Made by a program: the position numbers and the translations under genes. Of a stretch of 64,000 nt of DNA, positions 42,140 through 52,549 are shown in pieces (position 1 is the first letter of the stretch; each line of letters opens with the position of its first letter). Origin of the DNA: Acanthosepion esculentum (Eukaryota; Mollusca; Cephalopoda; Sepiida; Sepiidae); the NCBI GenBank assembly GCA_964036315.1, contig OZ038496.1, positions 18,568,185 to 18,632,184 on the forward strand. The letters run 5' to 3'. Below the pieces are notes generated by a model. That model was not told the origin of the DNA. It was given only the letters and a program-made list of their open reading frames with translations, and did not search any database.

Positions 42140-43150
42140 GATTTATTCATGAGAGTTCTGACAGCAGACACAGAAAGGAAACTACAAAAGCTCCGACAGA
42201 AGGTGGTGAAGAAAGGACTAACTATTGTATAACTTCTATACAAGAAGACAAACTCCATGGTTATTAGCAAAAGGATGAGCCCAAAATGCAGATTACAAAT
42301 CGGGAATACTAAAATCAAACAAGTACAAAAATTTAAATATCAGGGAAGTGTTCTAACAGAGGACTGAAAGTGTGACACTGAAATTCAAAGATGTATTGGG
42401 ATAGCCAAAGATGTATTCAAAAAGCTAAGCAGAGTATTAAGAGACAGGAAATTTTGCTATAAACAAAAAAAAGATTACTGAAATGTTATATGATATCTAT
42501 TCACCTGTATGGCAGTGAATGCTGGACAATCTCCTCAAAGATGAAGAAGAGACTTGAAGTAACAGAAACAAAGAAAAGAGTACTGAACTGTTACATGATA
42601 TCTGTTCTCCTGTATGGCAGTGAATGCTGGACAATCTCCTCAAAGATGAAGAAGTGACTTGAAGTAACAGAAACAAAGAAAAGAGTACTGAACTGTTACA
42701 TGATATCTGTTCTCCTGTATGGTAGTGAATGCTAGACAATCTCTTCAAAGATGAAGAAGAGACTTGAAGTAACAGAAATGTGGTTCTAGAGAAAGATGCC
42801 AAGGATACCAGAGACTGAATATGTGAGAACCAATGAAGTTTTGGAAAAAAAGGAAATAAAAAAGAAACATAATTAAGAACAGGTAGAGGCAGTTGAAATT
42901 TCTGGGACACATAATGTGAAATGAGAGCTTGGAGAATCTGATACTCACAGGACAAGATTAAGAGAAAGAGGGATAGAGGAAAGCAGTGCGTAACATGCTT
43001 GATGAGATTGAGTAAATGAATGGTAGAACAGGGTTTGGGAGAAATAACAAAAAAACAAAACTTATTAAGAGCAACAGTGAACATGGAGATGTGGAGGGCC
43101 ATGATCCTAAAGGGATACGGCACATAAAAGAAGAATGAATCACCACCTTG
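42140..43150 (+). pseudogene. RTE-type LINE C-terminal half with 105-bp triplication
   Basis: Post-palm region ADTERKLQKLRQKVVKKGLT, K.NSMVISKRMSPKCRLQIG, IKQVQKFKYQGSVL, then LLYGSECWTISSKMKKRLEV TE-type sequence repeated three times at 105-bp spacing (GTGAATGCTGG at about 42513, 42618, 42723). MWF..KMPRIPETEYV, GT..NLILTGQD, and the end CCTAAAGGGATACGGCACAT AAAAG. Stops and a TGA for TGG in the second and third units show decay. The most complete RTE piece in the window. Confidence 0.8.
42455..42775 (+). repeat. 105-bp in-frame triplication inside the RTE LINE
   Basis: Three copies spaced 105 bp apart (35 codons). Each carries CTCCTGTATGGCAGTGAATG CTGGACAATCTCCTCAAAGA TGAAGAAG and AACAGAAACAAAGAAAAGAG-type sequence. 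Copies 2 and 3 are nearly identical. Confidence 0.9.
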
Positions 43151-43344
43151 ACAAAGATGAAGAACGTGAAGAAAAAAGCAAATCACTTTTGTACTAAACA
43201 GAATAAATGCCATGTAAAAGCAGTTAGTAGTATTGTTTCATTTTCTGTCATACTCTTTCACTAACCATTGATTTCAAGAATGCATTAAACAGATGGAATT
43301 CTAAGAAAGGAACTCTTTTTTTATATCTTCTTCTATATATTTGT

Positions 43345-43612
43345 CCCTTCATGATATGACTGATCATGGCTTTCCACTACTTCCTGTCCTTTTTAGGTGT
43401 TAGTAAAGTTTGCTAATCCCTGTTTTGCCAACCATTTACACAATCTCATTTTTCTTCTTTTCATTCTACTTGCCGTCACGACATGGGCAATCTAGGGTCT
43501 CCACATTTTTCTGTCCCTTGTACCTCTTAGTAACGTTTGTCTTTCTGACATACTTCCCACTATCATAAAACACCAACCTGTGAATTTCCAGTTTTGACCA
43601 ACAATGAAAAAT
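43345..43612 (-). pseudogene. RTE-type LINE 3'-end fragment
   Basis: Minus strand: GKY VRKTNVTKRYKGQKNVETL (from the coding end that usually reads TLLRGTRDRKLWR), VWMVGKTGISKLY-like, and the end CATATCATGAAGGGACAAAT near 43350. It ends where the 30-bp minisatellite starts. Confidence 0.6.
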
Positions 43613-43997
43613 TTTAGGTGCTTTATCATACAATGGTGCATTTTGAGATGCTTTATCATACAATGGTGCATTTTGAGGTGCTTTATCATACAATGGTGCA
43701 TTTTGAGGTGCTTTATCATACAATGGTGCATTTTGAGATGCTTTATCATACAATGGTGCATTTTGAGATGCTTTATCATACAATGGTGCATTTTGAGATG
43801 CTTTATCATACAATGGTGCATTTTGAGATGCTTTATCATACAATGGTGCATTTTGAGATGCTTTATCATACAATGGTGCATTTTGAGGTGCTTTATCATA
43901 CAATGGTGCATTTTGAGATGCTTTATCATACAATGGTGCATTTTGAGGTGCTTTATCATACAATGGTGCATTTTGAGATGCTTTATCATACAATGGA
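43612..43997. repeat. 30-bp minisatellite, 13 copies, open on both strands
   Basis: CTTTATCATACAATGGTGCA TTTTGAGGTG (or GAGATG) repeated with exactly 30-bp spacing. Only the A/G at one position varies in most units. 30 is divisible by three and the unit lacks stops in several phases, so four long frames (132-181 codons) overlap: CFIIQWCILR and LYHTMVHFEM on plus, YDKASQNAPL and MIKHLKMHHC on minus. There is no flanking gene structure, so the translation is considered incidental. Confidence 0.95.
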
Positions 43998-43999
43998 GA

Positions 44000-44400
44000 A
44001 GTGCAAATTTCTGTAACATTATCAAAACAGAATCCAAGCTTAAATTCCTATTATGGCTGTTTATACTCTCTTTTAAACCAATGCTCTTGGGTATGCAGGG
44101 CTGGCTTTAAGCCAATTAGGCACATTGCTTCCAACTGGGCTCTATGCCAAAAAGAGACCTTGCACTAAGAATCTCTTCTCAAATATCATCAACAACACGT
44201 TGCAATATAACCCCTCATTTTAGGTTTTACAGAGAAGGAAAACAATTTTAATTTTCTTCAGGATTTTTAAAGAAGTTAATAGTGCCTGTTTATATTCTGA
44301 ATCTTTCATTTTGTTTACATTGCCTTTAACTCTTTTGTGTCACATCACATCATCTCAATAAATATTTAAAACTTGATTGACACAAATGACTTATAAAAGT
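44000..44400. other. Interval without recognised feature
   Basis: Contains GGGCTGGCTTTAAGCCAATT AGGC, reminiscent of dispersed repeats, but no ends are defined. Confidence 0.3.
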
Positions 44401-44403
44401 TAA

Positions 44404-44891
44404 AATATTGTAATTCCTGATGTATAATATGCCTTCATCCATAATACGCACCCATAAAATTTTGCTGAAAGTGTGGGAAAATGTTTCTACTCACGCATAA
44501 TACGCACCCTTTGTTTGGTAATCAAACCCTATAAATTGTACCTCTTCAATTTCATTCTGACCAGCATTTCCTAGTCTTATTAAAAAAATGGTTTTAAACA
44601 TAAAATAATATTATTCTAATTTAGTTTTATGATAATTTTTATTTTATTTCAAATTTGAAAGTATTGTTAGGTACGTATGATTGTATTTGACTTCTTTATG
44701 GGGTCACAATCGCCGAATGTTAGTGTCAAATTATTGTATGTTTGTGGTGGGTAGTCATTTCGCAACTGAAATCGACCTATGAAACAGCAATTTTTTGAAG
44801 ATTTTTTTTGTAGCTGTGCATAATACACACCCCTAATTTTGCTTATTATTTCTTAGAAAAAAATGCGTATTATACATGGAGGATTATGGTA
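44404..44891. mobile_element. MITE-like element with imperfect terminal inverted repeats
   Basis: The left end ATTCCTGATGTATAATATGCC TTCATCCATAATACGCACCC and the right end AAATGCGTATTATACATGGA GGATTATGG are imperfect inverted repeats. Subterminal TAATACGCACCC (twice on the left) and TAATACACACCCC are further copies of the same box. No transposase. The class is unclear; the target duplication was not resolved. Confidence 0.55.
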
Positions 44892-44911
44892 CTTAAGATA
44901 CTGCTAATTTT

Positions 44912-45530
44912 TTTTAATCAATTTCACCCCAAGCAAGGCAGTAAAGCCACTAAGACACAAGAGGTTACTGGGTGTGGAAGAATTAGAAAACAGAAACTAT
45001 ACTAAGGAGCAAGAACAAAAGAAGAGTCATCAGCAGGAGAGTAGATACTGATTGACATTGCATTTAAATTATTGCAGATTAAAGTTGGCTTGAAAGCATG
45101 GAGTCAGAAGGGAGTTCCACAATCAAGAAGTGCAAGAAAACAAACTGTTAGTATGTAATTTATGGTTACATTAAGCTGGCTCAACTGTATTGATGAGATC
45201 TCAATGCCAGTCTAGCACTGTGTTTAAATTCATGAAGTCTAGGTACCATAGTGAAGAGCTTGTCTAGACAATTACATGAAAGTATTTATAGAAAAGGTAC
45301 AGGGAGATAACTTTATGGCGGTGGGAAAGTGACAGAAGCTGAGCTGCCATATCAGTACAAATAATATTGCTGATTCTACTTTGGATTTTATCAAGTAGCT
45401 CAAGGTAAATAGCAGGGACACCAGACCATATGTGGCAGAAATACTGTAAGCATGGATGAATGGTAGTACATATAGATATGTAGGATAGATTCTGGAGAGA
45501 ATTTTATACTAAATATCAGGTTTCCATGTT
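44912..45530 (-). pseudogene. LINE-B 3' half
   Basis: Minus strand. Tail: complement of TTTCACCCCAAGCAAGGCAG TAAAGCCACTAAGACACAAG. Coding remains: CIQYFCHIWSGVPAIYLEL (complement of CAGGGACACCAGACCATATG), LDKIQSRI-like, YLFYKYFHV-like, and TMVPRLHEFKHSARLALR-like. Many stops. Related to the copies at 55540 (minus) and 59995 (plus). Confidence 0.7.
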
Positions 45531-45539
45531 TAGAGTTTT

Positions 45540-45800
45540 AACCTGACTCAAGATTTTAAACTACTAGTTTCATCTTAGTCATTACAGATGTTATAGACAC
45601 AAAATTTTGACCAAATATACTCTGATTATCATCAGATGTTTTGACTGATATGGGATATGTATTGATTATTGTGTCATTTTTGTTCCTTTGATGTCAGTTA
45701 TTGTTTGCTGCTACTGAACTGGTGCTTCACTACCTGACCCATGGATTGAACTCCCAACCACTAGATGACAATAACGCATATATAACTAATTCCTACCTAA
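45540..45800 (-). mobile_element. Second family of hammerhead-like/tRNA-like element
   Basis: Minus strand: TCATCTAGTGGTTGGGAGTT CAATCCATGG (B-box-like), CAGGTAGTGAAGCACCAGTTC, AACAATAACTGACATCAAAG, CATATCCCATATCAGTC, CTGATGA (plus 45629-45635), TAATCAGAGTATATTTGGTCAAAA, then TGTCTATAACATCTGTAATG. Same order of parts as the family at 13420 but a different sequence. Homologous to 47640-48050. Confidence 0.6.
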
Positions 45801-45804
45801 GGGT

Positions 45805-46525
45805 TTTGGGGTTTGAAAATTTACCTTACCTAATATTTTCATATTAATCATGAGTTTTATTGCTAAAAAAATTATTTCATCTCACAGTTTCTAAGTAAAT
45901 CTTGTGTTTTAGTTTTAAAAAACTTATCCATCTCACGTTTTCATATGAAAATAGTTTTTATATTTCTAAATTTAACTTGCCTCATATTTTTAAAACTCAG
46001 AACCAATATTGTATTCAATGGTTTCAATACTCTTCATCAGACAATTTCTTTTGACACAAAAACTGACATGGTTGCATGGTTCCTTCTTAAAGAATACAAT
46101 TGTCACAACTCATGAAATAGCACTTGAATCTGAGGCAAATGGATCATGTTTTTAACACTAAAATCATTGATTTAGTTTAAAATAGCAGCTTTTAGAGTAT
46201 TTTAACTTTCAGAATTCTTTTCAGATCAATCAATTTTTAACACTTATTGAAGTATTCCAAGACAGCGTGAGTTGGTGCAAAAGAGCAATGCACTATTTTT
46301 TTTTTTTTACTGTAGTTGAATTAATTATAGGAATTCATGAAAATTTATTTCTTCAAAAAAATAAAAAAATTATATATAAGTATTTTATGGAATAATGGTG
46401 CTCACTTTGCCATAGTTCGAAAGGCATGAATTCATTTTCTCTACTTTCTTCCCATCACCAGAACATTTTGAAAGAAGATATCACATCACTGGTATGCCAC
46501 AACTGTTGCAGGCAGAAAAAGTGTA
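45805..46525. other. AT-rich interval without recognised feature
   Basis: Loose repeats of a CTCACATTTTC-like phrase at 45830-45990. No other structure. Confidence 0.35.
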
Positions 46526-46529
46526 ACAG

Positions 46530-46681
46530 ACAGAAGTGGATAGATAGAGATAGGTAGGTAGGTAGGTAATTATGAACAGATTGAAGTATATTGATAGATA
46601 TAGAGAGATAGGTAGGTAGCTATGAACAGACTGAAGTAGTTAGGTAGGTAGATATGAACAGACTGAAGTACATAGATAAAT
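46530..46681. repeat. TAGG/GATA-rich minisatellite
   Basis: About three units of GATAGGTAGGTAG..ATGAACAGA.TGAAGTA. Related GATAGATAGA sequence resumes after the Tc1-like element at 47240-47320, so the element sits inside this repeat. Confidence 0.8.
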
Positions 46682-46682
46682 A

Positions 46683-47239
46683 CACCTTTGTGCAAATTAA
46701 TAAAAAAAAACAAATAATTCCATTATTTACTTTTTTTTCATATTTTCGAATGAAACATGACCCAGTGCACATGTTAGTACTTTGTATGTCCATTCCACAA
46801 AGTCGTTCCTTGTAGATTGACCACAGATTCTCAACTGGACTTAAATCAGGAGAGTTTCTGGGCCAGTCTATAGTACTTTGATTTACTCACTGGTTAGGCT
46901 TGCCAGTGTGTTTGTGCAGTATTGCAATTTTCATACACTTCCTTGGAGTGACATCCATTGCAGACAATAGCTGTAGGACAACTAATCAACAGTTAATACT
47001 AGTGTTTGGGTGTGATGAAAATCTGATGCAGTCACGGATGACAATATGTTTCAAGTCAAAATAAATTTCATCATACACCCTGAAAATAGATTCATATTAC
47101 TGCACACCACTGCAAATGACTTAATCTGAGGTGAAAATAGTAATCTATTACACCCTGTCACTCCAGTGGGTCTAAAACTGACCGTATGTTGAAAGAATGG
47201 AAACTAAAATGGTTGTTTCAATTAATTTGCAGAAGGGTG
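46683..47239 (-). mobile_element. Deleted Tc1-like transposon with transposase remnant
   Basis: Ends: CACCTTTGTGCAAATTAATAAA at the left and the complement of ATTAATTTGCAGAAGGGTG at the right form an imperfect inverted repeat flanked by TA on both sides (46681-46682 and 47240-47241). Inside, the minus strand encodes HTGKPNQ-stop-VNQSTIDWPRNSPDLSP VENLWSIYKERL (about 46927 to 46770), the C-terminal DDE block of Tc1 transposases with the conserved NSPDL.P.ENLW motif. The internal stop and the 557-bp length (autonomous elements are usually 1.3-1.7 kb) show a dead deletion derivative. Confidence 0.85.
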
Positions 47240-47454
47240 TAGTTAGATAGATAGATATATATTCATGAACGGAATGTTAGCTCAATTGATATGAACTGAA
47301 TCATAGATAGATAGATAGATATAACAGCTGATTGACTTGGCCAGAAAGTATTCCTTTTGCTTAAGTGAGATTATATTAACAAACCTCACCAATTTGAAAC
47401 TTTTTGATAACATGCCATTATTATACTACAATAATTTTGAGTGCTAGGGAATAT

Positions 47455-47650
47455 GAAAAAGAGAAAAAAACAATAAAAAAAACAGGATTAAGAAGACAGA
47501 AAATAACAATTGACATTGCATTTATATTTTTGAAGATCAAATTTGACTAGGAATCAAGAAGCCAGAAAAGAATTCCACAAGCGAGAAGTGCAATAAAATA
47601 AACTCTTAGCATAGAACTTACAGTTACATCTAGACATCTCATCTGTAAAC
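47455..47650 (-). mobile_element. LINE-B 3'-region fragment
   Basis: The complement of AAGAAGACAGAAAATAACAATTGACATTGCA..AAGATCAA..CCAGAAAAGAATTCCACAAGCG AGAAGTGCAA matches the LINE-B region at 55670-55770. The terminal ACCCCAAGC tail is missing. Confidence 0.55.
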
Positions 47651-48050
47651 AGATACAACCTTGTTATAGATGTGATTATAAACACAATCTTTTGGTCATC
47701 ATCAGATAGGAGTTGGTTATACATGCCTTAATATCATCTAGGGGTTGTGAGTTCAATCCCTGGATCAGATAGTGAAGCACTGGTTCAGCAATGACAAACA
47801 ATAACCAACATCACATGGACAAAAATGTTACAATAATCAATAGATATCCCATATCAGCCAGAAAACCCAATGATAAGCAGAGGATATTTGGTCAAAATGC
47901 TGTATCTCTTATAACATCTATAAAGACCAACATGGAACTAGTAGTTCAAAATAATTCAAGTATATTGACAATTATTCATATAAAAAATGAAATACAAAAT
48001 TGTTGTTATAATTATTGCATTATTCAACAAGTTATACTTGTTTCAGGATT
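47640..48050 (+). mobile_element. Mirrored element of the second hammerhead-like family
   Basis: The left arm 47640-47720 is the inverted tail: its complement reads CTGATGA (plus 47699-47705), TGACCAAAAGATTGTGTTTA TAATCACATCTATAACA. Then B-box-like GTGAGTTCAATCCCTGG at about 47749, CAGATAGTGAAGCACTGGTTC, AACAATAACCAACATCACAT, CATATCAGCC..CAATGATAAGCAGAGGATAT TTGGTCAAAATG, and TCTTATAACATCTATAAAGAC. It has the same mirrored layout as 35007-35405 in an unrelated sequence family. Confidence 0.6.
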
Positions 48051-48054
48051 GGAA

Positions 48055-48650
48055 TGAAAACAGCCTCAAAGGAGGAGGAGGAAGAGGCTTAAGAAGAGTA
48101 AGAGGAGATGAATTCTCTTATTTTCTGATTTCTATTAAAAACATGAAACCATTAGGGTGACATATTGTTTTGCAACAGGAATCAATATAGAATCCTAATA
48201 AACAGTCTGTTGCTATTAAAAATTGCTCAGTGACATGTTAGATTGTTGAGAGTTGAAGTGATGTGGGTAGAGATATCCAAGTGTGTAGTGAATGTTTAAT
48301 AGGCTTTCCGGTGGGTGGAGCTCATTGACAATAATGGCAATGTTGTTATCAGGATCCCGCCTGCCAAGAAATATTACCTGACAAAAGCTGTTAAGCTTAA
48401 TTGATGTATTTGCATCGTTTCGCTTATTTTTTCTCCTTCACTGTTACTTTTCTGTCTCCTCACTTCCAGCAAAATAACAAACACAGAACAACAATGAAAA
48501 GTTTACAAAGACAATGTATCCACAAACTAAGGATGGAAACCAGTTGTCAAAAAAAAAAAATAGTACCATATTCAATAACATAGAAAAACACTTGCTATTT
48601 TTTTTTTTTACTCAAGGAAGGACTAAAATCTACTACTTCTAGTATGTGAG
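48055..48650. other. Interval without recognised feature
   Basis: Unclassified; no ORF supported. Confidence 0.35.
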
Positions 48651-48654
48651 ATAT

Positions 48655-49270
48655 CTGATTGGCTAATATTTCTTTTATTTATTTTAAGGTTCACTTTGTA
48701 CAAGGCCTGGGGGTCACTCAAGGCAGAGGGTTATGTTAAGGGGTAGTTTATATGGATAGGAGGGGAAGATAATGGATAACTCTAGTCTTGAACAGGTTAA
48801 GATTGTTGCAATTGGGGAAACATCTTCTTAGGTATCAGTTCTGCAAAGCAGTGGTTTACAGGAAGAAGCTGTTCAAGTGGAAGTTCTCACTGATTGAATA
48901 CAGAAGGAATATGGGTGATTTGCTACAATGTAAGTGGCATGGCAGATCCTAATCATGAACCTGACAGAACCCAGGAATGTAGTTCATCCAAGTACTTTCC
49001 ATAAAAGTAGCGATAAAGCAATGGGAGGTTCACCATAGCCCACCTGTGAGAGAGAGGTTGGAGGGTGGAAAATAATTTTTCTCCAACAAAGACGGAGACG
49101 CTTTTGAACTTTATCAAGACTTGAAAGTGAGGACTGGGATGTCCCCACCCAAATAGGACAACAGTCCTCTATTTTTGGCCTAATCTACTTTATAAAGGTA
49201 AAGGATTGCATAAGGAGTCAGGTATTACTGAAGCGGTCAGATACCATTGACTTACCAGTAATTTTACCTA
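48655..49270 (-). pseudogene. LINE-D (Jockey/CR1-type) C-terminus
   Basis: Minus strand: FIK..-K.RGLLSYLGGDI, LDKVQKRLRLCWRKIIFHPPTS (several frames), LSHRWAMVNLPLLYRYFYGK, YLDELHSWVLSGS, IPSVFNQ-ENFHLNSFF, NHCFAELIPKKMFPQL. It ends at AACCTTAAAATAAATAAAAG on the minus strand. It is frameshifted repeatedly. The order LDKVQ..LSHR..LYRYF..LHSLVP is the usual C-terminal order of this LINE type. Confidence 0.65.
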
Positions 49271-49324
49271 CCCAATCACATGTTAGGAGATTGTTAAGAG
49301 TTGAAGTGATGTGAGTAATATTTT

Positions 49325-49500
49325 TTTAATGCCATACCCCTTCATGACAAATGTGATTATAGCTCTCCACAGATTCCATTTCTTTAATAGATGCAAATTA
49401 CAATGTTCTTCGGAATAACAGTGGTGTAGTTTCCTATTGCTTCTTGAATTCAGAGTTGTCCTTCTTTTAGATTGGCCACAACTCAAGAAAGTGTTCAAAT
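49325..49500 (-). mobile_element. Interspersed repeat fragment related to the 50752/57954 duplication
   Basis: CCTTCATGACAAATGTGATT ATAGCTCTCCACAGATTCCA TTTCTTTAATA and AATTCAGAGTTGTCCTTCTTT resemble 50970-51080. Another piece is at 50105-50215. Strand follows the RTE-like CATGTCCCTTCA tail in minus orientation. Confidence 0.4.
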
Positions 49501-49504
49501 CTTC

Positions 49505-50745
49505 CAGTTTTGATAGTTAAGTTGAGATATGTAGTGAGCTAATGTTAAATAATAGTTTAATAGACTATTATTCTTTAGAGAACTGTATTTTTGTTCGGAC
49601 TTCCTCATTTTGACCTTTGAGGTCAGATACAGGAAAACAAAGGAAGTAGTTTTTGATTGGCTAAAACTAGCATGGGAATGTTAGAGAGAGAATGGGATTT
49701 CAAGAAGTTAAGTTTTACATGCCGAACAATGTAGACATGTTAACATTGTGTCTTGAAACTGCTCCCCAGTGGGGTGGGATAACAACCTCACTGGTTAGAA
49801 GATGTACACATCAATGTGTTAAATAAAATAGATAAACTTTAAAATTCCTCTGTTGTAGTTCTCATTTATCTCCAAATCTAACAAACTAGCAATCACCCAT
49901 CTGAGAGAAGAGAGAGAAGATCCAACAATGTGTGTGAATTGACATTGTCGCCCCAAGACCAAACCCCACCAAACAGTTATGCAACATATACTCAAATTGG
50001 AACAGTGACTAAAAGAAACGCACAAGAAGGGGTTATACAACATTAATATTTACTCAGATATCATCAACTATTAGGAATCGTACATATCCTAACTCCATAA
50101 TATTTTTAATGCCATTCCCCTTCAAGACGTAGATGATCATGACACTCCACAGATTCCTTTTCTTTAATATCTGTGAATTGCCAGGACTTCTTAGGAATGA
50201 TAGTTGAATGGCTTGGTTTGTTTTGTTTTACACCATATCAACCTCAGTGGGGTATTTAATGCCAGCAGTTTTTATTGCTAGTAATATTTTTTTTCAAAAA
50301 ATGTATTGCTGGTAATAATTTTTTTACAAAAAAATATTTCTGTTATTAAAACTTATTTTTATACTTTCATAGTGTTTTGACCCCAGTTTGCGGGTTAACT
50401 ATTTGCCCATAGATGGGACCCTAACTGGTGCTACCACCCATGGTCAATATGGACTTGGGAACACCAGCAATTCAGAGGTGGTTCCATGCTCCTCAAAACC
50501 TCCTGATCAGAGGCCTTGCTGTCAGATGTATCGTTTTACCCAGGACATGGATAGTTGAATGATTTCTTGTTGCCTTCTCCACAGTTTTCAATCCAGAGGA
50601 GTTCTTTTTCAAGACTGGCCGCCAATCAAGACTAAGAGAACCCAGTGTACCCAATTACTTATTCCATTCTTATTGGTAATGGCGGGGGTAGGGGAGAAGA
50701 GGTGGATTCATGCTTTTCACAAGGGTGTGAGTGCAAAAGTGGAGA
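49505..50745. other. Mostly unclassified interval with small repeat pieces
   Basis: 50105-50215 repeats the CCTTCAAGACGTAGATGATC ATGACACTCCACAGATTCC phrase. 50585-50745 has a SINE-tail-like piece (TTACTTATTCC..GGGGAGAAGAGGTGGATTCATGC). A 103-codon ORF at 50559-50870 overlaps these and is not supported as a gene. Confidence 0.35.
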
Positions 50746-50751
50746 CAAGAG

Positions 50752-51409
50752 ATAAGGATAGAAGTTGGAGTCAGTTTGGCAAATCCACTTTTTTACATCA
50801 CTGTTTCATTACCCACTGTAATATTCAATTTTTTACTTCTTCTGTAAGGAAAATGTCCAGTATTTTTTAATCAGTTTCACCCATTCAAGGAAGTAAAGGC
50901 ACAAAAACACAAGGGTTTGATGGTGTGAAAGAATTAGGAACAGAAACATTAATAATGAGCAAGATCAAAAACTCTCCACAGATTCCTTTTCTATAATATC
51001 TGTTAATTCCCAAGAATTCTTGAGAAAAATAGTGAAGTGATTTCGTGCTACTTTCTCCACAGTTTTGAATTCAGAATAGTTTGTTTTCTAGCCTGGCTGA
51101 CACCCAAAGCTAGAGAACCCAGTCTACCCAGTAATGCTTCCCTGAAATGATCCCACCTGATGTGTAAATAGATGACTAAACTGGGAGGCATAGTGAAACG
51201 ACAAACCTTATGAAGAGCTACAAAGGATGGAAAGTTGTGGTGAGCCACAGTTGGGCGTGTCTTTAAGGGAAAAATGTCTTTGAAAGAAATTCATTGGTCA
51301 TAACAGATATCCTATACATTTGTGGTTATTATGAATTGATAATGTTAGTGCAAAGTTTGTCAAACTTCTTCTTCCATGTACCATGTCCCTTCAGGATGTA
51401 GGCATTCAT
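50752..51409 (+). repeat. Direct duplication, copy 1 (0.66 kb)
   Basis: From ATAAGGATAGAA..TTGGAGTCAGTTTGGCAAAT to AGGATGTAGGCATTCAT this is collinear with 57954-58624, with scattered single-base changes and a few small indels. It contains older repeat pieces (CAGTTTCACCCATTCAAGGA AGTAAAG, a LINE-tail relative). Confidence 0.9.
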
Positions 51410-51660
51410 TGCTCTTCACAATTTCCTGACCTTTGTAGCCCTTAGTAAATTTTGCCCTTTTGTTATCTCTCCCAAAATTTGTTCTGCCATCCATTTACTC
51501 AAGCTCACTAGATAGGTTATGCATTTTCTTCTGTTACTCTTGCTTTCAATGTCCTTTTTTTTACTATAAAATTTAGTTGGTCATCTTGTCATTACATTTG
51601 CTTTTCTTTTTTCACACATGTGACACGTTATCTTTCAGGTAAATTGTATCTTCCATCATA
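51372..51660 (-). pseudogene. RTE-type LINE 3'-end fragment
   Basis: Minus strand: GHCIQSKSNRRKCIT-like, SLSEWMAEQILGEITKGQNLLRATKVRKL (approximate), and the end CATCCTGAAGGGACATGGTA CATGGAAG. The fragment overlaps the right end of the duplication, implying that the duplicated block carried part of it. Confidence 0.6.
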
Positions 51661-51807
51661 TGTTGGTTGTAATAGGCTTGAAATGTTACAGTTAATTCCT
51701 CCTCCATTTTTTTCAAATTGAAAAATAATGCAACATGTTTCATGAGAGTTTATAATCTGCTTTATATATGTCTGGAGATATGTGTGTATTTTGGTAATAG
51801 ATAAAAA

Positions 51808-52545
51808 ATGAAAATTTTTCTTTTTCTCATTTTTTTTCTTCATTTTCATTCACATTTTTCATTGCTTTCCTTCTTATTCTTTATTCTGTTTCCTCTTTCA
51901 CTGATCTTTCCTTTCAGTCACTTCTGTTTACCATTTTCTTTTCCTCATTTTTTTAATTTGTCTTTTTTTTGGACATCCTTCTTTTCTTTCTTTCATCTTT
52001 TCTCTTTTCCATCTTTGCACTTCTTTTCTACCATTTTCCTTCTTCTTCATCTTCCTTTACGCATCTTTTACATAATTCCTTATCTGGAGATTTGCACCTG
52101 TTTTTCTAATAGATAAAAAAGGAAAATTTTTCTTATTTTTTTTTCCTTCCTTTTCTTTCAAATTTTTCCTTGTTTTCCTTCTTTTTCTTCTTAACTGATC
52201 TTTTCTTTCATCCACTTCTGGTGAGTATTTTTCTTCATTTTCTTTTCCTCATTTTCTTTTTACTTCATTTTTTTTATTATTTTCCTTCCTTCATCTTTTT
52301 TCTTTCCTTTCTCTTTTCCATCTTTCCACTTCTTCCTTTCTACCATTTTCCTTCATCCTCATTTCCCTTTCCACTTTTCTTCCACCTCTTTTACATTTTT
52401 CTTCCTCTTCTGTTACAAATTTTATCATTTTCCTTCTTTTTCTTCCCTTTATTTCTCTTTCTCTTCTTTGTTTCACATCTTCCTTTCTATCATTTTCCTC
52501 TTTCCTCATCTTCTCCCTTTTCTTCTATTTCTTTCCTGTGTAAAT
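51808..52545. repeat. Pyrimidine-rich tract, second
   Basis: C/T-rich on the plus strand with TTTTCTTCATTTTC-type variation. GATAAAAAATGAAAATTTTTC is repeated at about 51801 and 52112, suggesting a 0.3-kb internal duplication. The open frames (102 and 144 codons, F/S/L-rich) are composition artefacts. Confidence 0.8.
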
Positions 52546-52549
52546 ATCA

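Noticed and set aside
42497..43213. 238-codon minus-strand ORF with three 35-residue repeats
   Set aside because: It is the antisense of the 105-bp triplication in a plus-strand RTE LINE.
43466..44110. ORFs of 132-181 codons encoding ten-residue repeats
   Set aside because: All are alternative readings of the 30-bp minisatellite on both strands. There is no start context or flanking exon structure.
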